Below are positions 1 to 9,289 of a DNA stretch of 64,000 bases, in pieces. This stretch comes from Actinomyces sp. oral taxon 897 (GTDB lineage Bacteria > Actinomycetota > Actinomycetes > Actinomycetales > Actinomycetaceae). Every line of letters starts with the position of its first letter. Position 1 is the first letter of the stretch. The notes under the pieces were generated by a model that saw only the letters and a list, made by a program, of their open reading frames with translations, was not told the origin of the DNA and searched no databases. The stretch is taken from positions 992,001 to 1,056,000 of the forward strand of contig NZ_CP027236.1 in NCBI RefSeq assembly GCF_002999235.1, read 5' to 3'. The position numbers were made by a program, and so were the translations under genes.

Positions 1-2
1 AC

Positions 3-1348
3 CTCGACGCCGTGGTGCGCCTGCCCGCCTCCGCCGTGGCCCCCCGGCCCCGACCCTGCTGGTGGTCGGTGCCGGCCGTGAGCTGGAGCGGGCCCAGGGC
101 GACGCCGCGGCCCAGGGTGACGCCGTCGCCCTGGGCGGGGACGAGGCCGGTGTCCTGCGCCGCCTGGCCGGTCGGGCCGCCCGTGAGCTGGCTGGCGTCG
201 ACACGGCCGCCCTGGCCCTGCCGGCCGACACCCCGGCCCGCGCCGCCGCCCTGGCCCAGGGGGTCCTGCTGGGCGCCTACGCCTGGGCGGGCAAGGTCCC
301 CGCCCCGACCCCGCCGCTGTCCCAGGCCACCGTGCTCACCGACCTGGAGGACGCCGCCCACGGGATCCGGGCCCGCGCCCAGGTGCTGGCCGAGGGCGTC
401 GCCCTGGTGCGCGACCTGGTCAACGAGCCCCCGAACCGCCTGACCCCCGCCCGCCTGGCCGACCAGGCCGCGTCCCGGGGGCGTCAGGAGGCCCTGGACG
501 TGGAGGTCCTGGACGAGGCGGCACTGGAAGAGGGCGGGTTCGGCGGCCTGCTGGGGGTGGGCCAGGGCTCGGTGAACCCGCCCCGCCTGGTGCGCCTGGA
601 GTGGGCGCCCGACCACGCGGCCGCCCACGTGGCGCTGGTGGGCAAGGGCATCACCTTCGACTCCGGGGGCCTGAGCCTGAAGCCGGCCGCCTCCATGCCG
701 GAGATGAAGTCCGACATGGCGGGCGCCGCCACGGTCCTGGCCGCCGTCACCGCCGCCGCGCGCCTGGGCCTGCCCGTGCGGGTGACCGCCTGGCTGGCCC
801 TGGCCGAGAACCTGACCGGCGGCGGCGCCCAGAGGCCCAGCGACATCCTCACCATGTACGACGGCACCACCGTGGAGGTCACCAACACCGACGCCGAGGG
901 CCGCCTGGTCATGGCCGACGCCCTGGCGCGCGCCGTCCAGGAGCACCCGGACACGGTCCTGGACGTGGCCACCCTCACCGGCGCCCAGCTCGTGGCCCTG
1001 GGCGAGCGCACCGCCGGGGTCATGGGCACCCCCGCCGTGCGTGACGCCGTCGTGGACGCCGCCCGGGCCGCCGGGGAGGCCTTCTGGCCCATGCCCCTGC
1101 CCGAGCACCTGGGCTCGGTCCTGGAGAGCCCCTACGCCACCCTGCGCAACGCCGCCACGGGCACGCGCTGGGGCGGGATGCTCACCGCGGGGCTGTTCCT
1201 GCGCGAGTTCACCGCCACCACCCCGTGGGCGCACCTGGACATCGCTGGGCCGGCCTTCAACGACGGCGCCCCGTGGGGCCACACCCCCACCGGGGGCACC
1301 GGCATGGGGGTGGCCACCCTCGTGGCCTTCCTGGAGGCCCAGGGCTGA
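3..1348 (+). CDS. pepA: Leucyl aminopeptidase (M17 family), 5' end outside window, one apparent frameshift
   Basis: Cytosolic dinuclear-metal exopeptidase that removes N-terminal residues from peptides. The M17 signatures are clear: VGKGITFDSGGLSLKP with the metal/catalytic lysine, and NTDAEGRLVMADAL with metal ligands. The C-terminal catalytic domain is complete up to the TGA. The first 45 bases read LDAVVRLPAS in frame 3, while the rest (LLVVGAG onward) is in frame 2. One base appears to be missing from the C6 run at 40-45. A GTG at 62 could start a shorter product, but that would cut into the conserved N-terminal domain. The gene is therefore treated as partial at the 5' end with a probable sequencing indel. 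Family identity is confident. Confidence 0.93.
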   Translation, partial: RRRGAPARLRRGPPAPTLLVVGAGRELERAQGDAAAQGDAVALGGDEAGVLRRLAGRAARELAGVDTAALALPADTPARAAALAQGVLLGAYAWAGKVPAPTPPLSQATVLTDLEDAAHGIRARAQVLAEGVALVRDLVNEPPNRLTPARLADQAASRGRQEALDVEVLDEAALEEGGFGGLLGVGQGSVNPPRLVRLEWAPDHAAAHVALVGKGITFDSGGLSLKPAASMPEMKSDMAGAATVLAAVTAAARLGLPVRVTAWLALAENLTGGGAQRPSDILTMYDGTTVEVTNTDAEGRLVMADALARAVQEHPDTVLDVATLTGAQLVALGERTAGVMGTPAVRDAVVDAARAAGEAFWPMPLPEHLGSVLESPYATLRNAATGTRWGGMLTAGLFLREFTATTPWAHLDIAGPAFNDGAPWGHTPTGGTGMGVATLVAFLEAQG

Positions 1349-1369
1349 GGCCGCACCGGACCCGCTGGT

Positions 1370-1387
1370 GGCGCGGGCGCCCGCGCC
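1370..1387 (+). terminator. Perfect GC palindrome after pepA
   Basis: GGCGCGGGCGCCCGCGCC is a perfect 18-nt palindrome 21 nt after the pepA stop. There is no T-run, as is usual in very GC-rich actinobacteria. A terminator role is inferred from structure and position. Confidence 0.5.
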
Positions 1388-1419
1388 CCGAGCTGGCGGA
1401 CGCGGACAGGTGCGCACCC

Positions 1420-1441
1420 GATAAGTGATAAGTATCATATC
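1420..1441 (+). promoter_or_regulatory. AT-rich GATA/TATC operator-like dyad upstream of lpd
   Basis: A 22-bp AT-rich island in GC-rich DNA, containing the inverted pair TGATA-AG-TATCA at 1426-1437 flanked by another GATA on the left and TATC on the right. It lies about 130 bp upstream of the lpd start. TATCAT at 1433-1438 could also be a -10 box, although no good -35 is visible. The GATA-rich dyad resembles the general style of Fur-family boxes, but that is a resemblance only. The core TGATAAGTATC recurs at 25969. Confidence 0.4.
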
Positions 1442-1568
1442 GCTTCTGGGACTCTCGTCCCGCGCACCGGCCTCCTCGCGGACGTGGACGGGGTGGAGGG
1501 ATGGAAGAATGACCGGCGTGCCGTACCACCCCGAGAAGGCGGTGGACGTCGATCACAAGGAGTTTTTC

Positions 1569-2941
1569 GTGACAGACACCGTCTACGACATGGTCGTCCT
1601 GGGCGCTGGCTCAGGCGGCTACGCCGCCGCCCTGCGCGGTGCCCAGCTGGGTCTGAGCGTCGCCCTCATCGAGGCGGACAAGGTCGGGGGACCTGCCTGC
1701 ACCGGGGCTGCGTGCCCACCAAGGCGCTGCTGCACGCCGCCGAGACCGCCGACGCCGTGCGCGAGGCCGCCGCCGTCGGCGTCAGGGCCGCCTTCGAGGG
1801 CGTGGACATGCCCGGCGTCCAGGCCTACAAGAACGGCATTGTCTCGCGCATGTACAAGGGCCTGCAGGGCCTGGTCTCCTCCCGGGGCATCGACCTGGTC
1901 CGGGGCTGGGGCCGTCTGGTGGACGCGAGCACCGTCGAGGTCGACGGGCGCCGCGTCACCGGGCGCAACGTGGTGCTGGCCTCCGGCTCCTGCGCCAGGA
2001 CCATGGGCCAGGAGATCTCCGGGGGCGTGATCACCTCCGAGCAGGCCCTGGAGATGGATCACGTGCCGGCCTCGGCCGTCGTGCTGGGCGGCGGGGTCAT
2101 TGGCGTGGAGTTCGCCTCCGCGTGGGCCTCGATGGGCAGCCGGGTCACCATTATCGAGGGTCTGGACCACCTGGTGCCGGGTGAGGACGAGGCCGTCTCC
2201 AGGCAGCTCGAGCGCGCCTTCCGCAAGCGCAGGATCGCCTTCAGGACGGGCACGATGTTCGAGTCCGTGACGCGCCACGACGGCGGCGTGAGCGTGCGCA
2301 CCGCCGACGGCAGGACCTACGACGCCGAGGTCCTCCTCATTGCCGTGGGCCGCGGCCCGGCCACCGCGAACCTGGGCTACGAGGAGGTCGGGGTCGCCAT
2401 GGACCGCGGCTTCGTCCTGGCCGACGCCTACGGGCGCACCAACGTGCCGGGCGTGTGGGCCGTGGGCGACATCGTCCCCGGCGTCCAGCTGGCCCACCGC
2501 GGCTTCGCCCAGGGCATCGTGGTGGCCGAGACGATCGCGGGCCTGGACCCGCGCCCGGTGGACGACACGCTGGTCCCCAGGGTCACCTTCTGCTCGCCCG
2601 AGATCGCCTCGGTGGGGCTGAGCGAGGCCAGGGCCGTCGAGATCCACGGCGCCGAGAACGTCGTCACGGCGGAGTTCAACGTGGCGGGCAACGCCAGGAG
2701 CCAGATCCTGGGCACGCAGGGGTTCGTCAAGCTCGTCTCCCTCAAGGACGGCCCGATCCTCGGCTTCCACGCCATTGGCGCCCGCATGGGCGAGCAGGTG
2801 GGTGAGGGCCAGCTCATGGTCTCCTGGGAGGCCTGCGCCGACGACGTCGCCTCCCTGGTGCACGCCCACCCCACCCAGAACGAGACCCTCGGCGAGGCCG
2901 CCATGGCGCTCGCCGGCAAGCCGCTGCACAACCACGGCTGA
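1569..2941 (+). CDS. lpd: Dihydrolipoyl dehydrogenase (E3), with an apparent frameshift in a G5 run
   Basis: FAD flavoprotein that reoxidises the dihydrolipoyl arm of 2-oxoacid dehydrogenase complexes with NAD+. GTG 1569 follows AAGGAG (1557-1562) and gives MTDTVYDMVVLGAGSGGYAA, the FAD-binding Rossmann motif. The redox-active motif reads GTCLHRGCVPTKALLH but lies in the next frame. The two parts join if one G is added to the G5 run at 1686-1690. The NAD-binding GGGVIGVEFA, the second FAD motif VWAVGDI and the C-terminal HAHPTQNE with the catalytic His-Glu are intact. The repaired protein has 457 residues, normal for E3. It is followed 39 nt later by the E2 gene. E3 serves central metabolism, so a sequencing indel is more likely than a pseudogene. 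Confidence 0.93.
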
Positions 2942-2980
2942 CCCAGCACACCAGACAGACAGAGAGTAAGGGAGACAGCA

Positions 2981-4402
2981 ATGTCTAAGTCCGTGAAGAT
3001 GCCCGCCCTGGGCGAGTCCGTCACCGAGGGGACCGTCTCGTCCTGGCTCAAGGCCGTGGGGGACACCGTCGAGGCCGACGAGCCCCTGCTGGAGGTCGCC
3101 ACCGACAAGGTGGACACGGAGGTCCCCTCCCCCGCCTCCGGGGTCCTGCTGGAGATCCGTGTGGCCGAGGACGAGACCGTCGAGGTCGGCACCGTCCTGG
3201 CCGTCATTGGCGACCCCTCCGAGGCCCCGGCCGCCCCAGCGCCCACGCCCACCCCCGCCCCAGTACCGGCGCCAGCACCTACGCCCACGCCGGCACCCGC
3301 GCCTACCCTGGCGCCCGCCCCGGCACACGTGGTCCCGGCAGTGGCGACCACCCCCGTGGTCGCCGCGCCCTCGGCCCCGGCCAGGACGACCGAGGCCCCG
3401 GCCCCCTCCGCCTCGGCGGTGGCCAGCGCCGCCTACGTCACCCCGATCGTGCGCAGGCTCGCCCGCGAGAAGGGCGTGGACCTGACCACGGTCACCGGTA
3501 CCGGCGTGGGAGGCCGCATCCGCAGGCAGGACGTCGAGGCCGCCGCGAAGGCCCTTGAGGCGGCCCGCCGGGCCGAGGAGGCCGCAAAGGCCGAGAGGGA
3601 GGCGAAGGCCGCGAAGGCCGCTGCCGGCCCTGAGCCCGTCGCGCCGGCGCCCGCCAAGGCGGCCAGGGTCGTGCCGGACACCACGCTGCGCGGCAGGACC
3701 GAGAAGATGAGCCGCCTGCGCCAGGTCATCGCCGAGCGCATGATCAACTCCCTGAGCACCTCCGCCCAGCTGACCACCGTGGTCGAGGTGGACGTCACCC
3801 GCGTGGCCGCCCTGCGGGCCCGGGCCAAGGACGACTTCCTGACCAGGAACGGCACCAGGCTCACTTTCCTGCCCTTCTTCGTGGCTGCGGCCACCGAGGC
3901 CCTCAAGGCCCACCCGAAGCTCAACGCCACCATTGACGGCAAGGACGTCACCTACCACGACGTCGAGCACGTGGGCATTGCGGTGGACACCCCCCGCGGC
4001 CTGCTGGTGCCGGTGGTCAGGAACGCCGGGGACCTCAATATCCCCGGCCTGGCCAGGCGCATTAACGACCTGGCGGCCCGCACCCGGGAGAACAAGGTCA
4101 ACCCCGACGAGCTGTCCGGCTCCACCTTCACCATTACCAACACCGGCTCCGGCGGGGCCCTGTTCGACACCCCGATTATTAACCAGCCCGAGGTGGCCAT
4201 CCTGGGCCTGGGCGCCATCCAGAAGCAGCCCAGGGTTATCAAGGACGCTGACGGTGGCGACGTCATTGCCATCCGCTCGGTGTGCTACCTGTCCCTGTCC
4301 TACGACCACCGCCTGGTTGACGGAGCCGACGCCGCCCGCTACCTCATGGCCGTCAAGCGGCGCCTGGAGGAGGGCGACTTCGCCGGCGAGCTCGGCCTGT
4401 GA
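2981..4402 (+). CDS. sucB: 2-oxoacid dehydrogenase E2 (dihydrolipoyl acyltransferase; succinyl- or acetyl-transferase)
   Basis: Core acyltransferase of a 2-oxoacid dehydrogenase complex, which passes the acyl group from lipoyl-lysine to CoA. One N-terminal lipoyl domain (about 1-78) has the target lysine in [14 protein letters not shown] Pro/Ala/Thr linker follows (about 80-145), then a peripheral-subunit-binding domain ([17 protein letters not shown], about 150-187), an Ala/Lys/Glu-rich helix, and the catalytic domain (about 235-473) ending in [15 protein letters not shown] with the active-site His. It has one lipoyl domain, whereas many actinobacterial homologues have two or three. An RBS-like AGGGAG precedes the ATG. 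It sits in a block with lpd, lipB and lipA. The substrate (succinyl versus acetyl) cannot be settled from sequence alone. The symbol follows common actinobacterial naming. Confidence 0.88.
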   Translation: MSKSVKMPALGESVTEGTVSSWLKAVGDTVEADEPLLEVATDKVDTEVPSPASGVLLEIRVAEDETVEVGTVLAVIGDPSEAPAAPAPTPTPAPVPAPAPTPTPAPAPTLAPAPAHVVPAVATTPVVAAPSAPARTTEAPAPSASAVASAAYVTPIVRRLAREKGVDLTTVTGTGVGGRIRRQDVEAAAKALEAARRAEEAAKAEREAKAAKAAAGPEPVAPAPAKAARVVPDTTLRGRTEKMSRLRQVIAERMINSLSTSAQLTTVVEVDVTRVAALRARAKDDFLTRNGTRLTFLPFFVAAATEALKAHPKLNATIDGKDVTYHDVEHVGIAVDTPRGLLVPVVRNAGDLNIPGLARRINDLAARTRENKVNPDELSGSTFTITNTGSGGALFDTPIINQPEVAILGLGAIQKQPRVIKDADGGDVIAIRSVCYLSLSYDHRLVDGADAARYLMAVKRRLEEGDFAGELGL

Positions 4403-4404
4403 GA

Positions 4405-4454
4405 CCGGGCCGCTAGGGGACGCGGTCGGGGTCACGCCACCGGAGCGGCCCCGG
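4405..4454. terminator. Possible bidirectional terminator between convergent genes
   Basis: CCGGGCCGCT at 4405-4414 pairs with AGCGGCCCCGG at 4444-4454 with one bulge across a long loop, in the 53-bp gap between convergent genes. The long loop makes this weak evidence. Confidence 0.3.
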
Positions 4455-4455
4455 C

Positions 4456-5973
4456 TCAGGAGTCGGCGGCTCTCACGTCGGCCACCCGCCACGGCCCGGG
4501 GACGAGGACGAGGACCACGTCCCGGGCGCTCTGGGCCGGGACCGTGCGGGTCCCGTCCTGCGAGGTGCGGGTGGAGGGGTCCTGGGCCTGGGTGACCCGC
4601 ACCGCGACCGCCCCGGGCCAGGTGGCCGCCGCGTCCGGCGGGACAGTGGCGGCCTGGACCTGGGAGACGGAGGTATGCAGGTCCCCCACCTGCTCCCCCG
4701 CCTGGGTCAGGGCGTCGAGGAGCCCGGCGTCCGCCGCCGCGGCCGGGGAGCCGGGGACCGTGGTGGCGGCCAGGGCCTGGGCGTCCCCGGCCACCAGGGC
4801 GGCGTCACGGGCCGCGCACAGGGCCACGACGACGCCGCTCAGGGGCTCACCGGCCTCCGCGGAGGCGGTGGCCGGCGCCTGCGGGACCGCCTCCGGGCCC
4901 GCCTGCCCCGGCCACCACAGGCCCCTGGTGGCCGCCAGCGCCAGGCCGGCGACCGCCACCGCCGCCAGGACCGCGCGGCGCCTGCCCGGTCGGCTACGGC
5001 CCCCGTGGGCGGGCGCCACCGCTCCGGGGTCCTGGCGGTGCCCGCCGCGCCGCCCGCCTCGCCCCCGCCCCGTCTCAGGGCGCCGGGATCCTCCGGGGCG
5101 GCGTCGGCTGGGCACCTCCCGCGTAGGCGTGGCGGCGGCAGCCCGCAGGGCCCCGGCGGCCAGGTGCGCGCCGTCGGGCAGCTCAATGGTCCCGACCTCG
5201 CCGACCTCCGGGGCGCGGGCGGCCAGGTCCCGTGCGCTGGGGCGGCGCTCCGGGTCGGGGTCCAGGGCGTCGGCCAGGATCCTCTCCAGCTGCTCGCCGC
5301 CGGCCCTGGGCCCGGCGCAGTCGCGCACCAGGGCCGCCAGGGAGTACACGTCCGAGGCTGGTGTGGCCGGGCTACCGGCCAGGCGCTCGGGAGCGGCGAA
5401 GCCCTCGGTCCCGGTCTCCATGACCCCGCCCAGGAGGTCAATGAGCACGGGGTGCCCGTCCAGGGCGACGACCACGTTGCCCGGCGCCACGTCACCGTGG
5501 GTCAGGCCCTGCTCGGCCAGGTGGGCCAGGGCCGAGCCGACGGCGTCCAGGAGCGTGGCGCACTCCTGGTCGCCCAGGCACCCCCGCGCCCCGAGCACCA
5601 CGGCCAGATCCGCCCCCGCCACGAGCTCGACGCTGACCACCGCCCTCTCCCCGGGCAGGGCGATGACCTCGTGGACCGGGGCGATCCCCGGGTGCCTCAG
5701 GCGGCGCAGGGCGCTGAGCCGCTCCAGGACCCGGTTGCCGGCCGGGCCCCGGGGCAGGTCGAGGAGGTGGACGGACACGGCCCGGTCCTGGCGGTCCAGG
5801 CCCCTAACGGGCGTGGGCCGCCCCGGGCGCCTGCCGCCCAGGGGCTCTCCCAGGGTGAGCCCGGCGGCGGCGAGGATCCTCAGGGAGTCGGCGTCCAGGC
5901 CCAGGGACGGGTCCGGGGCGGGACGACGGCGTCGGGAACCTGAGGACGGACGGACGCGACGGTGCGTACTCAT
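4456..5973 (-). CDS. Membrane-anchored Ser/Thr-kinase-like protein, probably a pseudokinase
   Basis: 505 residues from ATG 5973; an upstream ATG at 6009 adds 12 residues and cannot be excluded. The N-terminal part (about 35-270) has a kinase fold: HGDVAPGNVVV is the catalytic-loop equivalent and keeps Asp and Asn, LIDLLGG replaces the DFG segment, and GFAAPERL is an APE-like motif. No Gly-rich loop or VAIK lysine is visible (AVSVHLLDLP at the expected strand). An Arg/Gly-rich basic linker follows, then one membrane segment (AVLAAVAVAGLALAATRGLWW, about 340-360), and an extracytoplasmic domain of about 130 residues. The architecture resembles PknB-type receptors, but catalytic competence is doubtful. 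Its ligand and partners are unknown. It is convergent with the E2 gene and divergent from lipB. Confidence 0.75.
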   Translation of the reverse strand: MSTHRRVRPSSGSRRRRPAPDPSLGLDADSLRILAAAGLTLGEPLGGRRPGRPTPVRGLDRQDRAVSVHLLDLPRGPAGNRVLERLSALRRLRHPGIAPVHEVIALPGERAVVSVELVAGADLAVVLGARGCLGDQECATLLDAVGSALAHLAEQGLTHGDVAPGNVVVALDGHPVLIDLLGGVMETGTEGFAAPERLAGSPATPASDVYSLAALVRDCAGPRAGGEQLERILADALDPDPERRPSARDLAARAPEVGEVGTIELPDGAHLAAGALRAAAATPTREVPSRRRPGGSRRPETGRGRGGRRGGHRQDPGAVAPAHGGRSRPGRRRAVLAAVAVAGLALAATRGLWWPGQAGPEAVPQAPATASAEAGEPLSGVVVALCAARDAALVAGDAQALAATTVPGSPAAAADAGLLDALTQAGEQVGDLHTSVSQVQAATVPPDAAATWPGAVAVRVTQAQDPSTRTSQDGTRTVPAQSARDVVLVLVPGPWRVADVRAADS

Positions 5974-6089
5974 GCCTCTATGATGGCCTATCCTGAGTAC
6001 TGACGCCATCCTTTCAGCATGTTTGCCACTAGTCTCTGTCGCTGAATCCTCTCCCAGCCGGGCCCGGGCGGGCCTGACGTCCTACGGCG

Positions 6090-6095
6090 TAGCCT
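6090..6095 (+). promoter_or_regulatory. -10 box of a probable leaderless lipB transcript
   Basis: TAGCCT fits the actinobacterial TANNNT -10 consensus and ends 6 nt before GTG 6102, placing the expected transcription start at the start codon. No convincing Shine-Dalgarno sequence or -35 box is visible. Confidence 0.45.
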
Positions 6096-6101
6096 GCGGG
6101 G

Positions 6102-6893
6102 GTGGAACGTATGGAGGTCGGCCTGGGCCGACGGCTGGTGCCCTACCGGGAGGGCTGGGACCTCCAGCGCGCCGTCCACGCCCAGGTGGCGGCCGGGACG
6201 CGCCCCTCGACGCTCATCGCCCTGGAGCACGAGGACGTCTACACGGTGGGGCGGCGCACCCGCTCCTGGGAGCGCCCGGCCGGGGACTTCGTGGAGCCCG
6301 GCCACGTCCCGGTCATCGACGTGGACCGCGGGGGCAAGACCACCTGGCACGGCCCGGGCCAGCTCACCGTCTACCCCGTGGTGCGCCTGGCCCACCCCGT
6401 CGACGTCATCGCCTACGTGCGCGCCCTGGAGGCCGCGGTCATGGAGGTCTGCGCCGCCCACGGGGTGGGCACCACCCGCGTGGAGGGGCGCTCGGGGGTG
6501 TGGGTCCCCCCTCCCGACGCCTTGGGCGCGCCCGGGGCGGGTGGCGAGGGCCGGGGCGCACGGGCCGGCGGGGGTACCGACGTGGCAAGAGGGCGCGGTG
6601 AGAAGAAGATCTGCGCCCTGGGGGTGCGGGTGGCCCGGGGCGTGACCATGCACGGCATCGGCTTAAACGTGTGCCCGGACCTGGCCGTCTTCGACCTGGA
6701 CCGGATCGTGCCCTGCGGCATCCGGGACGCCGGGGTCACCTCCCTGGCGGCGCAGGCCGGCCCCGCGGCGAGCTCCTGCCTGCGGGCGGCGGACCTGAGC
6801 GCGCAGGTGCTCACCGCCCTGGAGACCCACCTGGCGTCGCTGGTGTCGGACCTCACACCTCGGCCGCCCGGCGGCCTGGGCCTGAAGTCCTAG
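6102..6893 (+). CDS. lipB: Octanoyltransferase LipB
   Basis: Transfers octanoate from acyl-carrier protein to the lipoyl domains of E2 proteins or GcvH, the first step of lipoate assembly in the cytosol. Visible family motifs are [18 protein letters not shown] (about 76-93), the catalytic lysine in EKKICALG (Lys169), HGIGLNV, and the catalytic cysteine in IVPCGI (Cys205). A Gly/Arg/Ala-rich insertion of about 30 residues (about 136-166) separates EGRSGVWV from the catalytic lysine. The 263-residue length is explained by this insert. GTG 6102 is taken because of the TANNNT box just upstream; ATG 6111 is the alternative. lipA follows after 76 nt. Confidence 0.95.
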   Translation: MERMEVGLGRRLVPYREGWDLQRAVHAQVAAGTRPSTLIALEHEDVYTVGRRTRSWERPAGDFVEPGHVPVIDVDRGGKTTWHGPGQLTVYPVVRLAHPVDVIAYVRALEAAVMEVCAAHGVGTTRVEGRSGVWVPPPDALGAPGAGGEGRGARAGGGTDVARGRGEKKICALGVRVARGVTMHGIGLNVCPDLAVFDLDRIVPCGIRDAGVTSLAAQAGPAASSCLRAADLSAQVLTALETHLASLVSDLTPRPPGGLGLKS

Positions 6894-6969
6894 CTCGGGT
6901 GCTGACGGACATAGACTCGGCCCCGTAAGCGTCGGCGCCCGCGCCGCGGCCACCACCGAGGAGGACCGG

Positions 6970-7995
6970 ATGACCAACACCGTGGCCCCTGAGGGGCGCA
7001 GGCTCCTGCGCGTCGAGGCCCGTAACGCGCAGACCCCCATTGAGCACAAGCCCGACTGGCTGCGCACCCGGGCGGTGGTCTCCTCCACCTACCAGGAGGT
7101 GCGCGGGCTGGTACGTCAGAAGCGGCTCCACACCGTGTGCGCGGAGGCCAACTGCCCCAACGTCTACGAGTGCTGGAACGACCGCGAGGCCACCTTCCTG
7201 GTGGGCGGGCAGACGTGCACGCGCCGCTGCGACTTCTGTGACATCGCCACCGGCCGGCCCACCGAGTTCGACGCCGACGAGCCCCGCCGCGTGGCCGTGT
7301 CCGTCCACGAGATGGGGCTGCGCTACGCCACCGTCACCGGCGTGGCCCGCGACGACCGGCCCGACGGCGCGGCCTGGCTCTACGCCGAGACCGCCCGCCA
7401 GATCCACAGCCTCTGCCCGGGCACCGGTGTGGAGCTCCTGATCCCCGACTTCAGGGGCGAGGAGTCGGCCCTGGCAGAGGTCTTCTCCTCCCGCCCCGAG
7501 GTGCTGGGCCACAACCTGGAGACGGTCCCGCGCGTCTTCAGGCGTATCCGTCCGGCCTTCTCCTACCGGGGCTCCCTGGAGGTCATCCGGGCGGCCAGCG
7601 AGGCGGGCCTGGTGACCAAGTCCAACCTCATCCTGGGCATGGGCGAGACCCGGGAGGAGGTCGAGCAGGCCCTGGCGGACCTGGTGGAGGCCCGCTGCGA
7701 CATCCTGACCATCACCCAGTACCTGCGCCCCTCCAGGCTGCACCACCCCATTGACCGCTGGGTCAAGCCCCAGGAGTTCGTCGAGCTCAGCCGCCTGGCC
7801 GAGGACCTGGGGTTCGCCGCCGTCATGAGCGGGCCCATGGTCCGCTCCTCCTACCGCGCCGGCATGCTCTGGGGCCGGGCCATGGTCAGGCGCGGCCTGC
7901 CGGTCCCGCCCCACCTGGCCGCCCTGGCCGAGCCGGTGACGGCCCGCCAGGAGGCCTCCTCCCTCGTGGCCCGGGGGCTCGGGGGCTCGTCGTAG
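6970..7995 (+). CDS. lipA: Lipoyl synthase LipA
   Basis: Radical-SAM enzyme that inserts two sulfurs into the octanoyl chain on E2 or GcvH. The auxiliary cluster motif [13 protein letters not shown] (Cys57, 62, 68) and the radical-SAM motif CTRRCDFC (Cys83, 87, 90) are present, and the C-terminal RSSYRAG carries the serine that ligates the auxiliary cluster in the family. The 341-residue length is normal. GAGGAGGAC is a clear RBS just before ATG 6970. It works after LipB and serves the E2 encoded 2.5 kb upstream. Confidence 0.97.
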   Translation: MTNTVAPEGRRLLRVEARNAQTPIEHKPDWLRTRAVVSSTYQEVRGLVRQKRLHTVCAEANCPNVYECWNDREATFLVGGQTCTRRCDFCDIATGRPTEFDADEPRRVAVSVHEMGLRYATVTGVARDDRPDGAAWLYAETARQIHSLCPGTGVELLIPDFRGEESALAEVFSSRPEVLGHNLETVPRVFRRIRPAFSYRGSLEVIRAASEAGLVTKSNLILGMGETREEVEQALADLVEARCDILTITQYLRPSRLHHPIDRWVKPQEFVELSRLAEDLGFAAVMSGPMVRSSYRAGMLWGRAMVRRGLPVPPHLAALAEPVTARQEASSLVARGLGGSS

Positions 7996-8024
7996 GGGGT
8001 GGGGAGAAGGGCGACGCCGTCGTC

Positions 8025-8030
8025 TATCCT
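8025..8030 (+). promoter_or_regulatory. -10 box before the DUF4191 gene
   Basis: TATCCT lies 8 nt before GTG 8039, which fits a leaderless start. The intervening TGGGGA could alternatively act as a weak RBS. No -35 box was recognised. Confidence 0.35.
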
Positions 8031-8038
8031 TGGGGACC

Positions 8039-8839
8039 GTGAGCACATCTCCCGCCTCCAAGCCCAAGAAGAAGCGCCGCCTGGCCACGTACCTCCAGAA
8101 CATCAAGGACTCGTACACGATCTCACGGCGCACCTACCCCTGGGTGGGGTGGGCCATGCTCGGGGCCGTGGCCGCGGTCCTGGCCCTGGCGGTGCTGCTG
8201 ACGTTCCTGACCAGCATGTCCCTGTGGTACTGGCTCTTCCTGGGCGTCCTGGTGGCGCCCGTGGCGGCCCTGGTCATCCTGTCCTGGACGGTCCGGCGCG
8301 CCTCCTACACCCAGATCGAGGGGGTGCCCGGGGCCGCCAAGGCCGTCCTGGACCAGATCAAGCGGGGCTGGTACATCGAGGAGCAGCCCGCGGCGGTCAA
8401 CCCCAAGACCCAGGACGTGACCTGGCGCGCCATCGGGCGCCCCGGCGTGGTGCTCATTGTGGAGGGCCCGGCGGGACGCACCCAGAAGATGGTTACCGAC
8501 GAGCGCAAGAAGGTCACCCGCGTCCTGCCCACCGTGCCGCTGCACGTCATTAACGTGGGCACCGCCCCGGGGCAGGTGCAGCTGATCGACCTGGAGAGGA
8601 CCATGCGCAGGCTCGGTACCGGGCCCTCCCGGCTCACCCGCCTGCGCCGGACCCTGGTCTACGTGGTCCGGCACCGTCGGCGCCCCGAGCGCACGCCCCG
8701 GCCCACCCGGCTCACCGACGCCGAGATCACCCAGGTCTCCAACCGCCTGTCCTCCCTGTCGGCCAAGGGCCTGCCCGTCCCCAAGGGCGTGGACCCCGCC
8801 CGCGTCCGCCCCGACCGCCGCGCCCTGCGCGGACGCTGA
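8039..8839 (+). CDS. DUF4191-family integral membrane protein
   Basis: 266 residues of unknown function. The N-terminus is basic (SKPKKKRRLATY), followed by two adjacent membrane segments (about 40-65 and 70-92) and a long cytoplasmic C-terminal domain. That domain contains IEGVPGAAKAVLDQIKRGWYIEEQPAAVNPKTQD and VVLIVEGPAGR, typical of DUF4191. The family lies directly after lipA in many actinobacteria, and the same order is seen here, 43 nt after the lipA stop. That suggests a link with lipoate or the neighbouring glutamine synthetase, but no activity is known. Confidence 0.8.
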   Translation: MSTSPASKPKKKRRLATYLQNIKDSYTISRRTYPWVGWAMLGAVAAVLALAVLLTFLTSMSLWYWLFLGVLVAPVAALVILSWTVRRASYTQIEGVPGAAKAVLDQIKRGWYIEEQPAAVNPKTQDVTWRAIGRPGVVLIVEGPAGRTQKMVTDERKKVTRVLPTVPLHVINVGTAPGQVQLIDLERTMRRLGTGPSRLTRLRRTLVYVVRHRRRPERTPRPTRLTDAEITQVSNRLSSLSAKGLPVPKGVDPARVRPDRRALRGR

Positions 8840-8841
8840 GG

Positions 8842-8854
8842 GCCGGCCCCCGGC
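8842..8854 (+). terminator. Small GC hairpin after the DUF4191 gene
   Basis: GCCGG-CCC-CCGGC hairpin immediately after the stop codon, at the boundary between conserved genes and the accessory patch. Short stem and loop, with no T-run. Confidence 0.35.
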
Positions 8855-8905
8855 GCCGTTGAGAAGTCAAGGTACTCGTAGCTACGCCGGAGGACGTGGA
8901 CGACG

Positions 8906-9289
8906 ATGACCGAGAAGGTAACCACCCTGATCCGGGCCCGCACCACGACGTCCGGCACGCCCTTGCAGCCTCAGCTTTTTCCCATGCAGGGAAGTAGGCG
9001 CCAGCAGGCCCCCTCATCCTCAGCCTCGTCCCCGGTGACACGGCACGATTGCTTGAGCCGTTCTGCGGCTCCGCAGCGGTCAGTATCGGTGCGCGGGCGC
9101 GTCGCCCCGGGCTCCCGGTGACCATCTCCGACACGAACCAGAGCATTACCAACCTGTGGGAGTCGATCGTCAGGTCGCCCAACGCACTGGCAGACGGGTA
9201 CGAGACGGTGTGGGAGGCCCAGTTCTCAGGGCCGGAAACGGATCCCGGCACCTACTTCAGCATGGTACGAGCACGTTATGGCTGGAGTT
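8906..9289 (+). pseudogene. Truncated, frameshifted D12-class (Dam-like) N6-adenine DNA methyltransferase
   Basis: The first part from ATG 8906 reads LFPMQGSRRQQAP, the N-terminal SAM-loop region of D12 methyltransferases. The next frame continues LILSLVPGDTARLLEPFCGSAAVSIGA, with EPFCGSAAV as the SAM-binding motif, then ISDTNQSITNLW. The frames join if one C is added to the C5 run at 9009-9013. Similarity stops near VRARYGWSYT at about 9289, so the catalytic DPPY region and the whole C-terminal half are absent. GGAGGA at 8889-8894 is a usable RBS. This is a remnant of a restriction-modification or phage-type methyltransferase, cut off where the AT-rich patch begins. Confidence 0.75.

Noticed and set aside
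1619..4492. A 957-codon minus-strand open frame opposite lpd and the E2 gene.
   Set aside because: Long antisense frames are common in GC-rich DNA. It has no family motif and its Gly/His/Val-rich sequence is a mirror of the real genes.
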